A DNA stretch of 56,731 nt from JAGOGN01 sp036652735 (GTDB taxonomy: Bacteria > Bacillota > Clostridia > Lachnospirales > Lachnospiraceae): the NCBI GenBank assembly GCA_036652735.1, contig JAVVVI010000011.1, forward strand, positions 1 through 56,731. Direction: 5' to 3'. The notes below the pieces were generated by a model. The model saw only the letters and a list, made by a program, of their open reading frames with translations. It did no database searches and was not told the origin of the DNA. Shown piece by piece: positions 6,656-15,019 of this stretch. The position numbers were made by a program, and so were the translations under genes. Numbering within the stretch: the stretch's first letter is position 1; every line of letters starts with the position of its first letter.

Positions 6656-8794
6656 TTATTTCATGGTCAATTGAATTCTCTTTTTATTCAAATCCACACT
6701 CATGACTTTAACCTCTACAATATCACCTACGCTGACTGCCTCTAGCGGGTGTTTGATAAAACGATCACAGATTTGGGAAATATGTACCAATCCATCTTGA
6801 TGCACTCCAATATCCACAAAGACACCAAAGTCAATTACATTTCGGACCGTTCCCTTTAGAACCATTCCCGGTGTTAAATCTTTCATATCCAATACGTCTG
6901 TTCTAAGAATCGGCTTTGGCATCTCATCTCTTGGATCTCTGGCTGGTTTTTCCAATTCTTTCACAATATCCCGAAGCGTAATCTCACCGGTTCCCAGTTC
7001 TTCTGATAGTTTACCATAATCCTGTATCTTTTTGGATATTCCCGCCAGCTTACCTTCTTCAATGTCTTTGACGCTGCATTCCATACGTGCCAATAATTGT
7101 TCCGCTACCTGATAGCTTTCCGGATGCACACTGGTAGCATCCAGTGGATTTTTTCCTTTTGATATCCGCATAAACCCTGCACATTGCTCATATGCCTTAG
7201 GTCCTAGCTTTGCCACCTTTAACAGCTGCCTTCTATTATTAAAACGTCCATTTTCTTCTCGATAAGATACAATATTTTTTGCAATCGGTTTACTGATCCC
7301 TGAAATATATTCCAAAAGAGATGCAGATGCTGTATTTAAATCCACGCCAACTTTATTTACACAACCCTCTACTACTCCACCCAATGCTTCACTTAGTTTC
7401 TTTTGGTTCATATCATGCTGATACTGTCCAACCCCAATGGACTTTGGGTCTATTTTTACAAGCTCTGCCAATGGATCCTGTATTCTCCTTGCAATAGATG
7501 CTGCGCTTCTTTGTCCTACATCAAAATTAGGAAACTCTTCTGTTGCTAATTTACTTGCTGAATACACAGATGCGCCTGCCTCATTTACAATCACATATTG
7601 TACCGGACGTTTTAATTCCTTTAGCAATTCTACAATAATTGTCTCCGATTCCCTGGATGCCGTTCCATTTCCAACTGAAATCAGGGAAATATCATATTTT
7701 TCAATAAAGTTTTTAACTATTTTTTTGGATTCTTCTACTTTATTCTGTGGTGCAGTTGGGAATATAACTGTGGTATCAATCACTTTTCCTGTAGTATCCA
7801 CTACTGCTAATTTGCAGCCGGTTCGAAAAGCCGGATCCCATCCAAGAACCACACAATTGGCAATTGGAGGCTGCATCAATAGCTGTTCCAGATTCTTTCC
7901 AAATACTCTGATTGCTCCTTCTTCTGCCTTCTCCGTTAGTAAATTCCGAATCTCCCGCTCAATTGCCGGTGCAATCAACCGCTTATAACTATCCAAAATT
8001 GTATCTTGTAATACCGGTGTAGTATAAGGATTCTCTCTTTGAATTACCTGTTTTTCCAAATAGCGAACTGCCTTTTCTTCTTCTACTTCTATTTTTACAG
8101 TAAGGACTTTCTCTGCCTCTCCTCGATTCAATGCTAAAATTCGATGTCCCACCAGCTTACTAACCGGCTCCTGGAAATCATAATACATCTCATATACACT
8201 TTCCGTTTCGGCAGCCTTCACACAAGAGATAAGATTTCCCTGACTCATGGTTAGATTCCGCAGAAAAATTCGATATGTCGGTTCATCCGAGATTTGTTCT
8301 GCAATAATATCCATTGCTCCGGCGATTGCCTCCTGTGGAGAAGTTACTTCTTTCTCCTGATTTACATATGCCGCAGCTTCTTCCTCTACCGAATGTGTCA
8401 GCATCTGTAGCAGAATGGACATTGCTAAGGGATCCAATCCTTTTTCTTTTGCAATGGTTGCCCTTGTTCTTCTCTTGGGACGATATGGACGATATAAATC
8501 ATCTACCAGAACCAGTGTCTCTGCTGCCAGAATCTGTGTTTCCAGTTCCGGAGTTAATTTATCCTGTTCTCTGATACTACTGATTACCTGCTCTTTCTTT
8601 TCTTCCAAATTACGAAGATACATTAATCTTTCGTTGAGATTTCGCAGCACCTCATCATCCAGTGATCCTGTTACTTCTTTTCGATATCTGGCAATAAATG
8701 GTATTGTATTTCCCTCATCTATTAATTTGACCGTTGCTTCCACCTGATGAACCTTGATTCCCAGCTCTTTTGCAAGCGCTCCGATAATATCCAT
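6656..8794 (-). CDS. tex: Tex-family RNA-binding protein
   Basis: Tex is a conserved bacterial relative of Spt6 with an N-terminal helical region, a YqgF-type RNase H-like domain, helix-hairpin-helix motifs and a C-terminal S1 domain. All are visible in the 712-aa product: VLGWDPAFRTGCKLAVVD starts the YqgF domain, VGVDLNTAS and ISGISKPIAKNIVSYR form the HhH region, and the last 75 residues are S1 (GTVRNVIDFGVFVDIG). A 13-codon longer start at 8833 is rejected, because the -10 box at 8842-8847 would put the transcript start at or inside it, while AGAGGA precedes 8794. It is the first gene of the tex-ispD operon. Confidence 0.95.
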   Translation of the reverse strand: MDIIGALAKELGIKVHQVEATVKLIDEGNTIPFIARYRKEVTGSLDDEVLRNLNERLMYLRNLEEKKEQVISSIREQDKLTPELETQILAAETLVLVDDLYRPYRPKRRTRATIAKEKGLDPLAMSILLQMLTHSVEEEAAAYVNQEKEVTSPQEAIAGAMDIIAEQISDEPTYRIFLRNLTMSQGNLISCVKAAETESVYEMYYDFQEPVSKLVGHRILALNRGEAEKVLTVKIEVEEEKAVRYLEKQVIQRENPYTTPVLQDTILDSYKRLIAPAIEREIRNLLTEKAEEGAIRVFGKNLEQLLMQPPIANCVVLGWDPAFRTGCKLAVVDTTGKVIDTTVIFPTAPQNKVEESKKIVKNFIEKYDISLISVGNGTASRESETIIVELLKELKRPVQYVIVNEAGASVYSASKLATEEFPNFDVGQRSAASIARRIQDPLAELVKIDPKSIGVGQYQHDMNQKKLSEALGGVVEGCVNKVGVDLNTASASLLEYISGISKPIAKNIVSYREENGRFNNRRQLLKVAKLGPKAYEQCAGFMRISKGKNPLDATSVHPESYQVAEQLLARMECSVKDIEEGKLAGISKKIQDYGKLSEELGTGEITLRDIVKELEKPARDPRDEMPKPILRTDVLDMKDLTPGMVLKGTVRNVIDFGVFVDIGVHQDGLVHISQICDRFIKHPLEAVSVGDIVEVKVMSVDLNKKRIQLTMK

Positions 8795-8841
8795 ATTTTT
8801 CCTCTTTTCCTTTGTTTCTAATTCAGAACTCATACTACTTT

Positions 8842-8870
8842 ATTATAGTTTATAAATCCATGGGTTTCAA
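8842..8870 (-). promoter_or_regulatory. promoter of the tex-tsa-ispD operon
   Basis: On the minus strand, TTGAAA (8865-8870), a 17-bp spacer and a perfect TATAAT (8842-8847) precede tex. This is the only strong promoter I found upstream of the ten-gene operon, and it lies back to back with the promoter of the DUF4190-like gene. Confidence 0.8.
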
Positions 8871-8880
8871 GAATTATTAT

Positions 8881-8909
8881 TTGTATTTTTTTCCCACTAA
8901 TGCTACAAT
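8881..8909 (+). promoter_or_regulatory. promoter of the DUF4190-like gene
   Basis: TTGTAT (8881-8886), a 17-bp spacer and TACAAT (8904-8909) are seen, with TG one base before the -10 box (extended -10). The ATG follows at 8938 after AAGGAGG. Confidence 0.65.
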
Positions 8910-8937
8910 TACTCTAGAAAAAGAAGGAGGATGTATT

Positions 8938-9288
8938 ATGGATTATCAGCCAAACGAAATAAATGTTGAGGTAAAAGATTCGAACCTGGAAACTGCAGCT
9001 ATTATCTTAGGTATTATTGGTGTTATTTTGTCCTGTTTTTATCTTATTGGTCTGCCCTGCTCTGCCTTGTCCATTCTATTGGCATTACTGGCACGTGGCC
9101 GTGACGTAAAGGTTCTTGGACGAAACCGCATTGGACTGGTGCTTGGAATTGTTGGTTTAATCTTAACCATCATCATATTTATTGCATTAGTATATACTTT
9201 TTTTAATGTACTGTCTTCCACCCCATCCGGCGTTGAGAATTTTATTGATGAAATTTACCGTATGATGGATCAACCAAAACCGTTGTAA
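8938..9288 (+). CDS. small DUF4190-like membrane protein
   Basis: The 116-aa product has an acidic N-terminus, two long hydrophobic segments (about 17-50 and 65-92) joined by a basic loop with GRNRIGLVLGIVGLILT, and a polar C-terminus. The repeated LGIIG/LGIVG pattern before each helix is typical of DUF4190 proteins, whose function is unknown. The start is set at the ATG at 8938, seven bases after an AAGGAGG site; the earlier in-frame ATG at 8812 would lie upstream of the promoter. It is followed by a DUF975-like membrane gene 30 bp on. Confidence 0.82.
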   Translation: MDYQPNEINVEVKDSNLETAAIILGIIGVILSCFYLIGLPCSALSILLALLARGRDVKVLGRNRIGLVLGIVGLILTIIIFIALVYTFFNVLSSTPSGVENFIDEIYRMMDQPKPL

Positions 9289-9318
9289 AAAAGAATACTT
9301 ATATGGAGAGTGAAATGT

Positions 9319-10083
9319 ATGAAACGCACATCGAAAGAATTAAAAAGCCTGTCCAGAGATGTTCTCTTAGGCAAATTTGGAATTCCTATGATTGTAATGC
9401 TAATATCTACCTTGATTCCCAGCCTTGCAATTATGCCCTTTGATAATTTTATTGATTCACCAAGCTTCGGCAACATTATTATGTTTCTCTTAGCTACATT
9501 AATTATTGAACTGATTGGTATTCTGCTGTCTGCAGGTACTGCCAAAGTTCACCTGTCCCTAGTCCGTGGGGAACCCTATTCCGTAGGAATGCTGTTCTCA
9601 CAGTTTAAGAACCATCCGGACCGCTTTATTGGTGCTAGTTTATTGTTTTTCCTTATTGTTATAGTTTCTATGATTCCGGCGTTCTTAATCACCGGTCTAG
9701 TTAGTTTTTTAGGGGGCAATAACCATATTCCTGCTATTGTTTTGGGCTCTGTTCTGGCCTCTTTATTTTTAGTTTATGTAATCATTCGCTTTTCTCTGTA
9801 TCCACTTCTTTTAGTGGAACATTCTGAAATGGGTGCCATTGAATCTTTAAAAGAAAGTGCCAGACTCACACATGGTAATGTTGGAAGAATTCTCTACATA
9901 GAATTAAGTTTTATTCCTTTTTCTATCCTTGGTGGCCTTTCTTTCGGTATTGGTCTTCTCTGGATTCAGCCCTATATGATACAGACAACTGTTAACCTTT
10001 ATCTAGACATCACCGGTGATTTGGACGCAGTCCTTGAAAAACGTGCCCACCCTGCTGGTGAAGGATTTGATTATTATGCATGA
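9319..10083 (+). CDS. DUF975-like integral membrane protein
   Basis: This 254-aa protein has about five to six membrane helices and the segment MGAIESLKESARLTHGNVGRI near residue 175, a known mark of DUF975 and related bacterial membrane proteins in which a regular array of helices surrounds that amphipathic stretch. Function is unknown. I choose ATG at 9319, eight bases after GGAGAG; the frame also has a GTG at 9310 that would overlap the ribosome site. It is probably cotranscribed with the DUF4190-like gene. No terminator is obvious between it and the TetR gene promoter. Confidence 0.8.
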   Translation: MKRTSKELKSLSRDVLLGKFGIPMIVMLISTLIPSLAIMPFDNFIDSPSFGNIIMFLLATLIIELIGILLSAGTAKVHLSLVRGEPYSVGMLFSQFKNHPDRFIGASLLFFLIVIVSMIPAFLITGLVSFLGGNNHIPAIVLGSVLASLFLVYVIIRFSLYPLLLVEHSEMGAIESLKESARLTHGNVGRILYIELSFIPFSILGGLSFGIGLLWIQPYMIQTTVNLYLDITGDLDAVLEKRAHPAGEGFDYYA

Positions 10084-10119
10084 CCTTTATGTTAAATCCT
10101 CCCGCAAAAATAAATGCGC

Positions 10120-10170
10120 TTGACAGTGCTATTGATTTATGATACTTTAGATACCAACGGTATGTATGTA
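10120..10170 (+). promoter_or_regulatory. tetR-family gene promoter with operator
   Basis: TTGACA (10120-10125), a 17-bp spacer and TACTTT (10143-10148) form the promoter. Directly after the -10 box is an inverted repeat ATACC-AAC-GGTAT (10151-10163), with related TATGTATGTA to its right. On the other strand this reads ACATACCG..GGTAT, resembling the perfect operator before the MFS gene. This suggests that the regulator represses itself. Confidence 0.7.
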
Positions 10171-10186
10171 GGGAGGTGATTACGGT

Positions 10187-10840
10187 ATGTCCAGAAACAA
10201 ATATCCGGAAGAAACTGTAAAGCTGATTTTAGAAGAATCCCTCAAGCTTTTTATTGAAAAAGGCTATGAGAGTACATCCATTCAAGACATCATCAATCAC
10301 TTGGGCGGACTCTCTAAAGGTGCTATTTATCATCATTTTAAGTCTAAAGAGGATATTTTCGAAGCAGTTTGTCACAAGATTGGAGAGGAAAATATTGTTT
10401 ATTACGATAAGATGCGTGATGATCCAACGAAAAATGGCTTTGAAAAGTTAAAAGAAATGATTCGGTCAGCCTATACCAATCCAAGTAATGATGCAGTGTT
10501 TGCCATGCAGGATAAAATTACATCTGACCCCAAATTTTTAATGAATCAAATTCATGAAAGCTATGAGTTGGTCGCACCTCGCTATATTGAGCCCATTATT
10601 CGAGAGGGAATGGCAGACGGCTCGATTCAAACCGACTATCCAAAAGAGCTTGCAGGTGTACTCATTACACTGCTAAATATTTGGATTAACCCCATGATTG
10701 AGCAATCGACAACACTTCAAATGCAACAGAAGCTTAATTTTTTCAGGGTGCTTTTAGGCGGTATCGGTATTGACCTGATGGATGAGGAAATTATGGAACA
10801 ATATATGAAGTACTTTGAACACTATAATCAATTGAAGTAA
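10187..10840 (+). CDS. TetR/AcrR-family transcriptional regulator
   Basis: The 217-aa protein begins with a TetR-type helix-turn-helix: ESLKLFIEKGYESTSIQDIINHLGG, then SKGAIYHHFKSKEDIFEAV, ending near residue 65. The remaining 150 residues form the helical ligand-binding and dimer domain, which is not similar to any subfamily I can name. It is followed by a short hairpin terminator and an MFS efflux gene in the same direction. The palindromes at 10151-10163 and 10884-10900 are candidate binding sites, so it likely controls itself and the pump. The inducer is unknown. Confidence 0.92.
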   Translation: MSRNKYPEETVKLILEESLKLFIEKGYESTSIQDIINHLGGLSKGAIYHHFKSKEDIFEAVCHKIGEENIVYYDKMRDDPTKNGFEKLKEMIRSAYTNPSNDAVFAMQDKITSDPKFLMNQIHESYELVAPRYIEPIIREGMADGSIQTDYPKELAGVLITLLNIWINPMIEQSTTLQMQQKLNFFRVLLGGIGIDLMDEEIMEQYMKYFEHYNQLK

Positions 10841-10846
10841 AAATAA

Positions 10847-10864
10847 CTGCCCTGAAATGGGCAG
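10847..10864 (+). terminator. weak terminator after the tetR gene
   Basis: A 6-bp stem, CTGCCC-TGAAAT-GGGCAG, is followed by ATTATTTTT. It is short, so read-through into the MFS gene is likely. Confidence 0.55.
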
Positions 10865-10883
10865 ATTATTTTTAACACAATAC

Positions 10884-10900
10884 ATACCGACAGTCGGTAT
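10884..10900. promoter_or_regulatory. perfect 17-bp operator palindrome before the MFS gene
   Basis: ATACCGACAGTCGGTAT is an exact palindrome around a central base and lies 15 bp before the start codon at 10916, next to the AAGGAGG site. TetR-family proteins commonly bind such sites; the adjacent regulator gene has a degenerate copy in its own promoter. Confidence 0.8.
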
Positions 10901-10915
10901 TATAAGGAGGGAATC

Positions 10916-12142
10916 ATGAAAACAAACTACGGAAAAGACTTTATGCTCATTGTAATTGGGCAAATCATCTCACTCTTTGGAAATGGAATTTTACGCTTTG
11001 CACTTCCTCTTTATCTCCTGCGCGAAACAAACTCCCCTGTGCTATTTGGGCTTGTGACCGCTTGCTCCTTTTTGCCAATGATCGTCTTATCATTTTTGGG
11101 TGGAATTTTAGCAGACCGAATGAACAAGCGCAACATTATGGTTGCACTGGATTTTTTGACCGCAGGTATTATCCTGGTACTTTTTCTGTCCCTTGGAGAA
11201 GTTCCATTAGTTCCCCTCATGATCGTAGTATTAATGCTGCTTTATGGAATTAGCGGAACTTATCAGCCAACCGTACAGGCAAGTATACCGGTTTTAATTG
11301 CTCGTGATCACATCTTATCGGCAAGTGCCATTGTGAACCAGGTGGGATCTCTGGCGGGACTTTTAGGCCCGATTATAGGTGGAATGCTATTCGGTGCTTT
11401 TGGTCTTACTCCCATCTTACTCATCAGTATCCTGTGCTTTTTGGGTTCTGCAATCATGGAACTTTTTATTCATATCCCCTTTCAAAAGAGAGACAATCGT
11501 ACCGGTGTGCTGGCTATTGTTAAAAATGATTTTCGGGATAGTGCCAATTATATAAAAAAAGACAAACCGCTTCTCCTTCAAATTATTGTGTTGATTGCAA
11601 TTTTTAATCTTGTACTAAGCGCAATGCTGATTGTAGGTACCCCCATTCTAATCGTGGAAACACTTCATATGAGTGATGAATTATTAGGACTTTCACAAGG
11701 GATGTTAGCACTTGGTGGGTTTTGCGGTGGCATACTTACCGCACTATTCAGTAGAAAGCTAAAGCTATCCAACGCACCTGTTTTATTATTCCTATGCAGT
11801 CTTTTTGTGGGAGTCATGGCAGCTCCGCTGCTTTTAGGACTGTCAAGTATGACAAGTTATGTAATCCTAACCGGGGCCTGCTTTGCCATCATGGCATTTG
11901 CTACCATATTCAGCGTCCAGATGATTGCAACTGTACAAATAGAAACACCACCTGAATTAGTAGGAAAGGTCATTGCTTTGATGATGTCCATTGCAATGTG
12001 TTCCCAGCCCATTGGTCAAGCAATGTATGGGGTGATATTTGATTTGTTCCGAAACAACACCGGTTTGATTTTGCTATGTGTTGCATTATTATCCGCTTTG
12101 ATTTCCATTGCCTCAAAGAGAATTTTCAGGGTAATGAACTAA
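10916..12142 (+). CDS. major facilitator superfamily efflux transporter
   Basis: The 408-aa protein has about twelve hydrophobic helices. Between helices 2 and 3 it has the MFS signature GILADRMNKRN (about 61-71), and helix 5 has the VNQVGSLAGLLGPIIGG pattern typical of drug:proton antiporters. Overall it resembles the MefA-like MFS_3 group of macrolide and drug exporters, but the substrate cannot be read from sequence. It follows a tetR gene and a perfect operator palindrome, so it is probably an inducible efflux pump. The gene ends in a bidirectional terminator shared with aspartokinase. Confidence 0.88.
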   Translation: MKTNYGKDFMLIVIGQIISLFGNGILRFALPLYLLRETNSPVLFGLVTACSFLPMIVLSFLGGILADRMNKRNIMVALDFLTAGIILVLFLSLGEVPLVPLMIVVLMLLYGISGTYQPTVQASIPVLIARDHILSASAIVNQVGSLAGLLGPIIGGMLFGAFGLTPILLISILCFLGSAIMELFIHIPFQKRDNRTGVLAIVKNDFRDSANYIKKDKPLLLQIIVLIAIFNLVLSAMLIVGTPILIVETLHMSDELLGLSQGMLALGGFCGGILTALFSRKLKLSNAPVLLFLCSLFVGVMAAPLLLGLSSMTSYVILTGACFAIMAFATIFSVQMIATVQIETPPELVGKVIALMMSIAMCSQPIGQAMYGVIFDLFRNNTGLILLCVALLSALISIASKRIFRVMN

Positions 12143-12155
12143 TCTACACAAAAAA

Positions 12156-12191
12156 GCCACCGCTCAAACTTTTTAGGGTTCGTGTGGTGGC
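12156..12191. terminator. bidirectional terminator between the MFS gene and lysC
   Basis: GCCACC (12156-12161) pairs with GGTGGC (12186-12191). It is followed by ten T on the plus strand and preceded by a run of A that gives TTTTTT on the minus strand, so it can stop both convergent genes. Confidence 0.85.
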
Positions 12192-12202
12192 TTTTTTTTT
12201 CT

Positions 12203-13408
12203 TTAATCGACCAGTGCATCATGTACTGCACGTACTGCTTTCTCTACATCTTCTTCCCTGATAATTACTGTAATTCTTACTTCTGATGTTGCAATCATAA
12301 GAATATTAACACCAACATTATACAGAGATTCAAACATTTTTGCTGCTACTCCCGGATTTGTCTGGATTCCTGCACCCACAACCGATAATTTTGCTACCGT
12401 ACAATCCACATCAATTGTCTCTGCTTTTAATCTTGATTTATTCTGCTCCAACACCTCTAATGCATTCCTGGCACAGTCCCTTGGTACAATAAATGAGATC
12501 TCTCTTTTACCAATCTGCGGCCCTACTGATTGCAGGATTGCATCTACATTTACACTGTGGTTTGCAAGGAGATCAAAAACCTTAAATGCAATTCCGGGTT
12601 CGTCTTTTAATCCCATTACTGTAATTCTTGCGGTATTCTTATCCGCAGCCACTCCGCTAATAAGCATACTTTCCACTTCTGCTTCCTCCCTTACAATGGT
12701 TCCTTCATTTGTGTTTAAACTGGATCTTACTACAAGCGTTACCCCATATTTTTTTGCCAGCTCCACGGAACGGTTGTGTAATACCTGGGCTCCAATAGAA
12801 GCCAGTTCCAGCATCTCATCATAGGTAATCTCTTTGAGTTTTCTGGCATTGGGAACAATTCTTGGATCTGCTGTAAACACTCCCTCTACATCTGTATAGA
12901 TTTCACAGGCATCTGCATGAAGCGCTGCTGCAAGTGCCACTGCTGTTGTATCGGAACCACCCCTGCCAATTGTAGTCACATCATCATAACGATTTATTCC
13001 CTGAAATCCGGTAATTACCACAATTTTTCTGCTCTCCAGCTCATGGCGCACCCGATCTGTACCGATTTTCTTAATTCTTGCATTTCCATAATCACCGGTT
13101 GTATGCATGGGAACCTGGAATGCATTTAGGGAAACCGCTGGTATTCCCATGGCAGCAAACGCCATTGACATTAATGCAACGCTGGTCTGTTCCCCTATTG
13201 CCAATAGCATATCCAGTTCTCTCTTTGGTGCATCCGGGTTTACTTCTTTTGCAAGCTCTAATATAACATCCGTTGTTTTTCCCATTGCAGACAACACTAC
13301 AATCACATCCCTGCCTGCCCGGTAATCTTCCGCGCACCTTTTTGCTACAGTTCGGATTCGCTGTGGATCTGCTACAGAAGTCCCTCCGAATTTTTTAACT
13401 ACTAACAT
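12203..13408 (-). CDS. lysC: aspartate kinase
   Basis: Aspartokinase phosphorylates aspartate, the entry step to lysine, threonine, methionine and diaminopimelate. The 401-aa protein has the N-terminal KFGGTSVAD motif, a GRGGSDTTAVALAAAL nucleotide segment near 150, and two ACT domains at the C-terminus (from about residue 265). The size matches the single-chain, lysine-inhibited type of Gram-positive bacteria. It follows an ACT-domain protein by 9 bp. I saw no lysine riboswitch in front of it, so control is probably by feedback on the enzyme or from upstream promoters. Confidence 0.95.
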   Translation of the reverse strand: MLVVKKFGGTSVADPQRIRTVAKRCAEDYRAGRDVIVVLSAMGKTTDVILELAKEVNPDAPKRELDMLLAIGEQTSVALMSMAFAAMGIPAVSLNAFQVPMHTTGDYGNARIKKIGTDRVRHELESRKIVVITGFQGINRYDDVTTIGRGGSDTTAVALAAALHADACEIYTDVEGVFTADPRIVPNARKLKEITYDEMLELASIGAQVLHNRSVELAKKYGVTLVVRSSLNTNEGTIVREEAEVESMLISGVAADKNTARITVMGLKDEPGIAFKVFDLLANHSVNVDAILQSVGPQIGKREISFIVPRDCARNALEVLEQNKSRLKAETIDVDCTVAKLSVVGAGIQTNPGVAAKMFESLYNVGVNILMIATSEVRITVIIREEDVEKAVRAVHDALVD

Positions 13409-13417
13409 GACTGCCTC

Positions 13418-13861
13418 CTATTCCTTGGCAATTACTTTGATATAGTGAACGCCTTCCTTAGCTCCGATTTCTTCAATAATATTACTCATTGGATCCGAAT
13501 CTAACGCCGCTTCCAGACTTAGCATAAAGTTCGCCACTCCATTAATTGATATACTTTGGTGTATTGTTAATACATTGATTCGGTATACCGCAATTGCCTG
13601 AAGAACATCCAAAAACATTCCGGGTATATCGTCCATTTGAATTACAACCGTTGTGATTTTCCCCTGATCCTTTTTATGAAACAGGAAAATATCCTCCCGG
13701 TATTTATAAAAAGAGCTTCTACTGATACCTACTTTTTCAGTTGCTTCCTGAATTGACAATGCTTTTCCGGAATCAATCAACCGCTTTGCTTCTACAACCT
13801 TTAAGAGGACCTCCGGTACTGCCCGTTCCCTCAATACATAGTATCTCAAATCTGCTTCCAT
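13418..13861 (-). CDS. ACT-domain protein of the PheB/UPF0735 type
   Basis: The 147-aa protein starts with a short helical, HTH-like part (SIQEATEKVGISRSSFYKYREDIFLF, about 36-61) and ends in an ACT domain (TTVVIQMDDIPGMFLDVLQAIA...). This is the arrangement of UPF0735/PheB proteins, which often sit with homoserine dehydrogenase or aspartokinase genes. Its role is probably amino-acid sensing linked to the aspartate pathway, but this is inference. It starts 2 bp after the prfB stop and precedes lysC by 9 bp, indicating one operon. Confidence 0.88.
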   Translation of the reverse strand: MEADLRYYVLRERAVPEVLLKVVEAKRLIDSGKALSIQEATEKVGISRSSFYKYREDIFLFHKKDQGKITTVVIQMDDIPGMFLDVLQAIAVYRINVLTIHQSISINGVANFMLSLEAALDSDPMSNIIEEIGAKEGVHYIKVIAKE

Positions 13862-13863
13862 TT

Positions 13864-14977
13864 CTACCCTTCTTTCAATGCCAATAATTTTAAGTAGGCA
13901 AAAATAAATTGATCCAGTGCACCATCCATTACTGCGGCAACATTTCCAGATTCCTCATTTGTTCTATGATCTTTCACCATGGTATAGGGTTGCATAACAT
14001 AGGAACGTATCTGGCTCCCCCATGCGATTTCACTGATTTCTCCTCGGATATCTGCATTTTTCTCTGCATTTTCCTGCTCTTTTAACAAATAAAGCTTTGC
14101 CTTTAACATCTGCATTGCCTTCTCCTTATTCATATGTTGAGAACGCTCATTCTGACACTGAACAACAATTCCAGTTGCTAAATGCGTAATACGTATTGCT
14201 GAGGAGGTCTTATTAATATGCTGGCCTCCTGCCCCGCTTGAGCGAAACGTATCGATACGAATATCTTCATCTCTGACTTCAATATCAATATCCTCTACAA
14301 TATCCGGCATGACATCACAAGATACAAAAGACGTCTGACGTTTTCCGGCTGCATTGAATGGCGAGATTCGCACTAACCTGTGAACCCCTTTTTCCGACTT
14401 CAAATAACCAAACGCATTTTCACCCTCCACTTCAAGGGTAATCGATTTAATACCTGCCTCTTCTCCATCCAGATAATCCAGAACCTGCACCCGGTATCCA
14501 TGCGCCTCTGCCCACCTTGTATACATTCTGTACAACATAGATGCCCAGTCACAGGCTTCTGTCCCACCGGCTCCTGCATGGAGGGTCATAATTGCACTGT
14601 CTCGATCATATTCTCCGGAAAGCAACGTTCGAATACGGATATTTTCATAGGTGGTCTCGAAGGTTTCAATTCCCGACTCAATATCGGCGATCACACTTGC
14701 ATCATTTTCCTCATATCCCATTTGTATCAATGTTTCAATGTCTTCATACAATGTTTTTAATTTGTTATACGTGAGAACATCATCTTTCAGGCCTTTTAAA
14801 TCTTTCATTTCCTGCTGGGAACGTTCTCCTCTTTCCCAATAATCCGGTTCTTCCATTGACTTTTCCAGTTCGGCAATCCGCTGCTGTTTTCTAGCTAAGT
14901 CAAAGTGAATCCCTCACTTCCGCCAAAGGTTTTTCATAAGAATTTAAAATTACTTTAAATTGATCTAATTCTACCAA
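13864..14977 (-). CDS. prfB: peptide chain release factor 2, with programmed +1 frameshift
   Basis: RF2 releases peptides at UGA and UAA. The main frame holds SPFNAAGKR (the SPF stop-codon motif) and GAGGQHINKT (the GGQ catalytic loop). The first 24 codons lie in another frame and end in ...RDSL then TGA (14900-14902). Sliding by one base at CTTTGAC (14899-14905), after an AGGGA Shine-Dalgarno-like stretch, continues as DLARKQQRIAELEK into the main frame. The total is 370 aa, the family length. The start is a TTG at 14977, with GGTGA only four bases upstream; a GTG four codons earlier is possible. Regulation is known for the family: low RF2 favours shifting. Confidence 0.95.
14899..14905 (-). 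promoter_or_regulatory. RF2 frameshift site
   Basis: On the minus strand the heptamer CTTTGAC contains the in-frame TGA stop codon. An AGGGA stretch lies 5 bases before it. Only a +1 shift from CTT to TTT joins the two parts of RF2. Confidence 0.92.
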
Positions 14978-15019
14978 AACGTCACCCACTCTCTATTTTC
15001 ATTCATTGTCTAATTGTTC

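Noticed and set aside
7437..7988. 183-codon plus-strand frame opposite tex
   Set aside because: It is antisense to a well supported gene, has no ribosome site and no recognisable protein pattern; it is a shadow of the tex reading frame.
13409..13417. Lysine riboswitch upstream of lysC
   Set aside because: The gap is 9 bp and the gene is inside an operon.
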